Shown here: piece by piece, positions 57,424-64,000 of the stretch
Numbering within the stretch: position 1 is the first letter of the stretch
Layout: every line of letters starts with the position of its first letter
Assembly (NCBI GenBank): GCA_030015575.1
Contig: CM057337.1
Coordinates: forward strand, 374,131,582-374,195,581
Direction of reading: 5' to 3'
DNA from: Agapanthus africanus
Taxonomy: Eukaryota; Streptophyta; Magnoliopsida; Asparagales; Amaryllidaceae
DNA: 64,000 nt
The notes under the pieces: model-generated
Told to the model about the DNA's origin: nothing
The model's input: only the letters and a program-made list of their open reading frames with translations
Databases searched by the model: none
Position numbers and translations under genes: made by a program

Positions 57424-58700
57424 AATCCATTCGGATCCTTCTTTCCATTGCTGGCTTCCACGATTATGAGATTTGGCAGATGGACGTAAAGACCGCTTTT
57501 CTAAATGGAAATTTGGAAAAGTGCGTCTATATGGACCAGGCAGAAGGTATCATTCAAAGTGGGAGCAGCAGGAAAGTGTGCAAGTTGCTTAAGTCCATTT
57601 ATGGACTGAAGCAGGCATCGCGGAGTTGGAACATCTGTTTTGATGAGACGGTCAAAGAATTTGACTTTATCAAAAAACCAGATGAACCATGCATCTATAG
57701 TAAGATTGTAGCAAGAACTGTTGTATTCCTCGTCTTGTACGTGGATGACATTCTCTTGATAGGAAATGACATTCCTATGCTACAATCTGTCAAAGGATTC
57801 TTGTCACAAAAGTTCTCCATGAAAGACCTGGGTGATGCCTCTTATATTCTGGGGATCCAGATCTATCGTGATAGATCTAAGAGGATGTTGGGACTTTCAC
57901 AGTCCAGGTACATCGACACCATACTGAAAAGATTTAATATGGAAGATTCAAAGCGTGGTAATTTACCGGCTTGTCACGGAATCACTCCCTCCTAAGAGAT
58001 GTCTCCCAAGACTAATTTGGAAAGGGATCGCATGTCTATTATACCCTACGCTTCTGCGGTAGGCTTTATAATGTATGCGATATTGTGTACCAGACCAGAT
58101 ATTGCTTACGCACTAAGCGTAGTAAGCAGGTATCAGTCAAACCCTGGGGAGAAGCATAGCAGTAAAGAACATTCTCAAGTACCTGAGAAGGACTAAGGAG
58201 ATATTCTTGGTGTACGGCGGAAAAGACCTCCAGATCGAGGTCTTTGCTGACTCCAGCTTCCAGAGTGACAAGGAAGACTACAAGTCCATGTTAGGTTATG
58301 TCTTTACCCTCAATGGAGGGGCGGTCTGTTGGAAGTGTTCCAAGCAGGACACCGTTGCTGACTCAACAATGGAAGCGGAGTATATCGCAGCTTGTGACGC
58401 CGCTAAAGAAACAGTCTGGATGAGGAAGTTCTTAACAGAAACTTCTGGTAGTTACGTCCGTTGCTGATCAATACCTCTGTATTGTGACAACAATGGGGTT
58501 ATAGCTTTAGCGAAGGAACCTAGGTCCCATCAGAAGTCCAGACACATCTTTAGGCGGTATCACCTGATCAGGGAGATTAAGGTGCGGAAAGTTGCTACAG
58601 AGGACAACACTGCAGATCCATTCACAAAGGCCATCTCTCAGACATAGTTCGAGAGGCTATTCGAGATGATAGGTCTGCGATATGCCAGCTCAGGACCTTA
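57424..58700 (+). pseudogene. pol: C2 RT-RNase H remnant
   Basis: It starts abruptly within RT at KSIRILLSIAGF (G insertion point). Then WQMDVKTAFLNGNLEKC, SIYGLKQASRSWNICFDE and YVDDILLIGND follow in one frame to 57995. A stop after GITPS, a frameshift at about 58160, and another near 58467 break the rest. RH retains FADSSFQSDKED, MEAEYIA, YCDNNGVIALAKE and DNTADPFTKA, and a Gln-to-stop change (ISQT*FERLFEM) near the end. It is more intact than A2 or B3 but not functional. Confidence 0.9.
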
Positions 58701-58715
58701 GTGCAAGTGGGAGAT
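58701..58715 (+). promoter_or_regulatory. C2 polypurine tract
   Basis: GTGCAAGTGGGAGAT before LTR start TGTTAGTG. Confidence 0.88.
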
Positions 58716-60732
58716 TGTTAGTGTAATATGCCCTAGAGGCCATTATTGTATAGTACTAGTTTGTATATAACATTTTGGAAGCTTGGGATATATACACGGA
58801 TTTATGACAGTCTTGCTCAATATAGTAGTATGCTACTTGGTTTGTATCTATCTTAATATGTGTATATGTTTCTTTTGACGTATCGCTAATACAAATTGAT
58901 AGAGCCCTCAGGATCTTTGCTTGACTACCAGCGTTATGATGGCAGTCACACTAGGGGATGGGTAGTCTACAAGCACATCCTTATACAAGTCCTTAGTCCC
59001 AAGATTATCGAGACAGGGTATCGATACTCCAGAGTAGACTAGTGTATACGCTTCTCATCCCAGCAGGGGAGAAGGTCTGTCCCATAGCCATCAGTACGTC
59101 GTACTGGAGATAGTATGTAGGTGCTCATTGGGTTATGAGTTACACTGGATAGACTTGTGGGGTACTGCTGGTTGGTATTATACCTATCGTCAGGAAGCAG
59201 TTACCAGATGACATGAGTACAACTTAGCCCGTCGACTTGACATTGCTACTTTGCCTCAAGTGTGTTCCCACTGTTCTTAGATTACTACCCTACCACGACT
59301 CTATTGAGTCGTGCAAACAGGTAGTAGTTGGGTGCAGTTCCGAAGCACTTGGAGGCAGTGGAGGTTAGATAGGATTCGTCTCTCCCAGTATTGGGGGTTG
59401 ATGTCGCGCTGTGTTCGGAAATCCATTACACAAAGTCCCTGACCAGGGCAAGCGAGATTTACCGGTAGGTACTCCAGTAGTTTCTCAGGGTGTTTTGGGC
59501 TGCACTCCGACATGACTTATTGCGCTATTAGGGGTCTTACGTTTACCACCCCTAGGCCCGATATGCGATACTCTTTGACGAACAGACCAGACTGTACGGA
59601 GATTGCCACAGACAGACTCGGTAGGAGTTCGGATGAGTTTGCTCGTCGGCCTTCTTATTGACAGATACCTGGGTAGCCGTTACGTGCAGCTAGTACCGCT
59701 GGAGTGCTTGTGGTTAAACCCACTGCCAGCGTACTGTCGGGTCTTTAGAGTCCCACACAGAGGGTTTCCCTGCTTTGGGCGAAACGATGTAGAGGTCGTA
59801 TGGTTTTACGACAGGGTTCGATCATATACGTGTACTTGTGCGCATATGATGTTCGGGCGAACAATACTGGTGGGATATAGTTTAAACCGGATCCTAGTAT
59901 TTGATTATTGCATTAGTTTCGTCTCATTGTATTCATGTTTCTCGGAATACGGATGCGGGTATGTATATACAGTTGAGAGGGGGATTCTTGTAATTTGATC
60001 AAGATTACTTCTTGGAGTGAGACACCTCAATTAAGGTTTTTCTTTTATGATTAATTCTTTTGTGAGGTGGAGGAAATGAGGTGGGAAACTTTATGGTATT
60101 TTAGTGAAATGTGAACATGGCTTCATATTGACTTCCTTGGACTCTTGTGAGATATGAAGACTTAGATATTTTGAGATATTATTTGAGATATTTGTATGAG
60201 ATATTTTCATTTGGTTTAAAGTCAAAAACATAAGCCATTTTCATATTATCATTATCATTATCACAACTCCACTCTTATTCTCCTCAAGCTCTCTTCTTTC
60301 TTCTCAAACCCTAACTATCTCATGAGTTGAGAATCCTAGGGTTTAGTGAGACAAATAGATCCATAATCACTCTGTACACATTCTAGGCTACTTAGTTTAG
60401 CACACCAAGTGACCTAGTTACCTCAACTTGGAGGTTAAGATCAAGGTTGGAACTCTCGGTGGATCTTCTATGACTTGGAGAAGCCGACGAGGAGGCGCGA
60501 TCCATTCTCACTTTGAGGAGCTCACGACGAGAAGAAGGACAGCGAGGCGAAGAAGAAGGACAGTAACTTGAGGTATAACTTTCTCACTTAGTAGTTAAAC
60601 CTCTAAGTTCATCGGTTAGTTAGGGTTTAGTAACGATCCTGGAGTTTAGTCGATGTTACGAAGCACTTAAAATCGTTTTTTTGCAAACTCCACCTCCCCG
60701 CGAACACGTGGGGTGCATGGCATCAACTTACA
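58716..60732 (+). repeat. C2 3' LTR
   Basis: 2017 bp, TGTTAGTGTAATATGCCCTAGAGG...ATCAACTTACA. The start is very close to that of Angela/BARE-type LTRs. It contains the shared U3 motif as CTCTCCCAGTATTGGGGGT at about 59380. Confidence 0.9.
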
Positions 60733-61505
60733 CTACGGGTGCGGCAAACTACCCGCCAAATTCCCGAAGTGAAGTAACCTCCCTTAGTAAAATGAAAAGG
60801 CCATTCGGCACTTCAAGAACCCGGTAGTTTGTGCACCCCATCTTAGGTCTATCTTAGGAGCAGAAAACAGTAAAAGAAATAATACAACAGTGGCTACAAC
60901 CTAAACCAGGATGTGCCCTGCAAAATAATATTATATCACCTTACGATTTACATCGAATGAAAGAAAGAAAACTCTCTTCTCACATCCCCCGGCTATTCAT
61001 CCACGACGATCCAATATTTCATATATACAAACCAACATCACATATATATGCAACCTTCAACTAATCGACGTATAGCAATTAGCGGAAGTTTATGAACACA
61101 TATAACAATTGATACATGTTAAACGACGTTAAAACTGCGACTTCGAAATACTTTGTAATGCCACAACAGAGAATTAATGGTATATTCAATTTTGGCAAAA
61201 TCAAACACCACTTGAAACCCTAAATCCAAGTGACAAGAACACCAAACAAAATTCGACACAAATCCCTACAGTAAAACCGGCCAGGCTGGTTTTTTCACCA
61301 ATGTGGCCGGCCAAATTTTTGGGGAATTACCTCGTTTTTATGTGGTATTCTGGCTACAGAAAGAAGAGCACTCCGCAGTTGTTTAAAAAAAATTTAGAGC
61401 CTCTGAAAATTTCGAGATAAACTTGGACTTTTGTTTCGATGTTTCGGAGTTATTTCAGTTTCGTAGTTTTACATGTTGTCTAAACTGTTGGTTAAGGTTT
61501 AGTAG
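60733..61505 (-). other. C3 leader fragment
   Basis: Non-coding. It aligns with the C1 leader at about 21255-22065. It carries the GC hairpin CCGGCCA 61277-61283 with TGGCCGG 61304-61310, 196 nt from the primer site. Confidence 0.75.
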
Positions 61506-61517
61506 GCTCTGATACCA
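61506..61517 (-). promoter_or_regulatory. C3 primer-binding site
   Basis: TGGTATCAGAGC on the minus strand, exact. Confidence 0.93.
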
Positions 61518-61518
61518 C

Positions 61519-63555
61519 TGTAAGTCGATGTCGCGCACCCCGCGGGTTCGCGGGGAGGCGGAATACGCAAAAAAACAATTTTTGCGGGCTTCGCAACACC
61601 GACTTGAATTCTAGGATCGATACTAAACCCTAACTAGAAAAACTATATTAGGTTAACTACTCGGAAAGAATGTTATACCTCACAGTATCATGTCCTTCAG
61701 GTCTTCTTGCTGTCCTCCTCCTCGTCATAGGCTTCTCAGATCGTACATGGATTGGTCCTCCTCGTCGGTCCTCTCAAGTCAAAGACGACCCACCCGAGAG
61801 TCTATAGTCCGAGCTTCAACCTCAAATCCAAGGTAAATAAGGCACCTAGTTTGCTAAACTAGATGTCCTAAATGATGTAGAGAGTGAAGATGGATTAGTT
61901 TGTCTCTAAATACACTAGGTTTCTCAACACATGAGACATGTGGGGTTAGAGGAAGAAGAAGGGGAGCTTGAAGAAGTGAGAGTGTGGGATAAGATTAGAA
62001 TGAAGATGGCTATCTCTTTGTGATGAATGATGAAGAATACAATAATGTAATCCCTAAATATCAGGAATGCTTGCAAAATATCTAGCATGCTTGCAAAATA
62101 TCTAGTATGCTTCAATTATCACTTAGTGAGTCATCCCCATGAGTCACCCCATAAGTCACCAAGTAACCATGCCTCATTTAATGTAAATCTCCACCTCATT
62201 TCCTCCACCTCATTAATCTTCTAATCAAAATATTAAAACCCAAATGAGGTGTCTTCTTCTAGAAGCAATCTTGAGTAAATTACAAAAATGCCCCTCATCC
62301 GTATATACATACTGTATCCGTATTCCGAAAAATACAAATACAAAGAGACGAAAATAATCCATCAATATAATACTAGGATCCGGCTTAAACCAAGCCCATT
62401 GGTATTATATGTCCGAATCATCATCCGTGCACAAGTACATGTACGTGATCAAACCCTATCGTAAAACCATACGACCTCTATATCTTTTGCCTGATGCAGA
62501 GACGCCCTTTGTATGGGACTCTAAAGACTCGACACTACGCTGGCAGTGGGTTTAACCATAAGCACGTCAGCAGTACTAGCTGCACGTAATGGCTACCCAG
62601 GTATCTGTCGATAAGAAGGCCGATGACAAACTCATCCGAACTTCTACTGAGCCTATCTGTGACAATCTTCGTACAGTCCAGACTATTCGTCTAAGAATAT
62701 CGCATATCGGGCCTAGGTGGCGGTAACCGTCAGACCCCTAATAGCGCAATAAGTCGTGTCAGAGTGTAGCCCAAAACAGCCTGCGAAACTACTAGAGTAC
62801 CTACCAGTAAATCTCGCTTGCCCTGGCCATGGATTTTGTGTAATGGCTTTCCGAACACAGCGCGATATCAACCCCCAATACCGGGAGAGACAAATCCTAT
62901 CTAACCTCCACTGCCTCCAAGTGCTTCCGAACTGCACCCAACTACTACCTGTTTGCACGACTCCTTTGAGCCGTGGTAGGGTAGTAATCTAAGAACAGTG
63001 GGAACACACTCGAGGCGAAGTAGCAGTGTCAAGTCGACGGACTAAGCTGTACTCAAGTCACCTGGAAACTGCTACCCGACAATAAGTATAATACCCCCCA
63101 CCAGCTCCCTACGAGTCCTGTCCAGTGTACTCATAACGCAATGAGCACATGCATACTATCTCCAGTACGGCATCCTAATGGCTGTGGGACAGACCGTCTC
63201 TCCTGCTGGGATGAGAAGCGTATACACTAGTTTACTCTGGAGTATCGATGCCCCGTCTCGATAATACTATGACTAGGGATCTGTATAAGGATGTGCTTAT
63301 AGACTACCCAGCTCCTACTAGTGTGACTGCCATCACAATGCTGGTAATCAAGCAAAGATCCTAAGGGCTCAACCAATATGTATAAGCGATATGCTAAAAG
63401 AAACACATGCACATATTGACGTAGAAACAAACCATGTAGCATACTACCATTTCGAGCAGGACTGTTACTATATCTGTGTATATCCCAAGCTTCCAATATG
63501 TAATATACAAACCAGTATGATACAATAATGACCTCTAGGGCATATATCACTAACA
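61519..63555 (-). repeat. C3 5' LTR
   Basis: 2037 bp, plus-strand TGTAAGTCGATG...TATATCACTAACA. It is related to the C2 LTR in inverted orientation and to the C1 LTR, which lacks about 0.8 kb of it. A GCACCCCGCGGGTTCGCGGGG palindrome-like block lies next to the U5 end (about 61534). Confidence 0.9.
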
Positions 63556-64000
63556 AGTTTCACTTCCTGAGCTCCTCAACATGTTGAGGATGGCAGAGGG
63601 CACCTTGAACAAAACCAAGGAAACACCCGTTTTGTTCATTGGGGGATCTTCTTTTGCTAAATCCAAGGCTAAGGCCAAGGGGAAAAAGAAGAAGGCCCCC
63701 ACCAAACTGAGGGGAAGTGTGCAGAAGGTGCAGGGAAAGGGAAAGGAAAAGATAAGGCGGCTGCCACAAAGGAAGAATGCTTGTATTGTCGGAAAATGAA
63801 CATCGGAAGAAGGACTGCAGGGCCCTAAAGGCCAGGAATCAGGACACGAAGTAAGTTGTGGTTTTAGCTTCAGGTGTATTCATGATTGAAAACTGCTTCT
63901 TTATAAACTCTACTTCATGGGTATTGGATACCGGATCAGGATCTCACATCTGTAATTCTTTACAAGCGCTGAGAATCCGTAAAGTTTTGAAAAAAGGTGA
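63556..64000 (+). pseudogene. gag: C4 gag C-terminus and protease start (continues right)
   Basis: It begins mid-frame at VSLPELLNMLRMAEGT, homologous to C1 VELSELLNTLRSAEGT, so C3 inserted in gag here. A lysine-rich linker follows (KSKAKAKGKKKKAPTKL), then a zinc-knuckle remnant (ECLYCRK ... EHRKKDC) disrupted by a small deletion and frameshift near 63797. A Gln-to-TAA stop follows DTK at about 63850. The protease site WVLDTGSGSHIC at about 63918-63953 is intact. The frame runs off the window. C4 is the outermost element visible. Confidence 0.88.

Larger units (their letters stand above)
57424..60732 (+). mobile_element. Family C retrotransposon C2, 3' part
   Basis: RT/RH remnant, polypurine tract and 3' LTR in plus orientation. 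The upstream half is separated by G and lies outside the window. The right flank CTACG (60733-60737) is the expected TSD within the C3 leader, since the adjoining CTACGGGTGCGGCAA block matches C1 at 21255. Confidence 0.85.
60733..63555 (-). mobile_element. Family C retrotransposon C3, 5' part
   Basis: 5' LTR 61519-63555, primer site 61506-61517 and part of the leader (61505-60733), cut on the left by C2. The right flank is AGTTT (63556-63560) within C4 gag. The remaining internal part and 3' LTR should lie far upstream of the window. Confidence 0.85.

Overview
The window looks like intergenic DNA from a large plant genome and consists almost entirely of nested LTR retrotransposons. I found no host gene, tRNA, rRNA, CRISPR array or bacterial signal. 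All recognisable coding sequence is Ty1/copia gag, protease (PR), integrase (INT), reverse transcriptase (RT) and RNase H (RH). LTRs of about 2.0-2.3 kb, primer sites complementary to initiator tRNA-Met, the polypurine tract GTGCAAGTGGGAGAT and LTR starts such as TGTTAGTG...ATGCCCTAGAGG point to the Angela/BARE-like part of plant copia. One long LTR remnant resembles a Ty3/gypsy chromovirus. I cannot name the species.

Working names. Family A (LTR starts TGTTGGAGATAG): A1 (minus, 1-9942), a solo LTR inside it (5208-7431), and A2 (plus, 22654-53939). Family B (LTR starts TGTTAGTTGTATG; Pol without Gag): B1 (9943-18750), B2 (24864-35416), B3 (40152-50526), all minus. Family C (gag-bearing): C1 (minus, 18751-54562, interrupted), C2 (plus, 57424-60732), C3 (minus, 60733-63555), C4 (plus, 63556-64000). 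G is a gypsy-type LTR remnant (54563-57423).

Insertion order, read from interrupted sequence and 5-bp target-site duplications (TSDs): C4 was hit by C3; C3 by C2; C2 by G; G by C1. C1 was hit in its PR/INT region by B1 and in its 5' LTR by A2 (TSD ACTGC). B1's 3' LTR was hit by A1, and A1's leader by the solo LTR (TSD GCATG). A2 was hit by B2 in its 5' LTR (TSD TTTAG) and by B3 in its RT remnant (TSD TGTCG/TATCG). For A1, B1, C1, G, C2 and C3 only the right-hand boundary is visible; the left ends lie upstream of the window.

How the parts may work together: B2 has a nearly intact pol, C1 and C4 carry gag, and A1, A2 and B3 are coding-dead although A2 and B3 have almost identical LTR pairs and TSDs. 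That pattern suggests families mobilised in trans. The most unusual signal is in the 2-3 kb 5' leaders. They carry a set of stem-loops supported by compensatory changes between elements: a GC-rich hairpin about 200 nt after the primer site, a branched domain, a tandemly duplicated three-stem module, and three consecutive hairpins each presenting a 20-nt loop of the same consensus. In family B a candidate leader intron would remove most of these from spliced mRNA, as expected of genomic-RNA packaging or dimerisation signals. This is inference from reading the sequence and was not computed.
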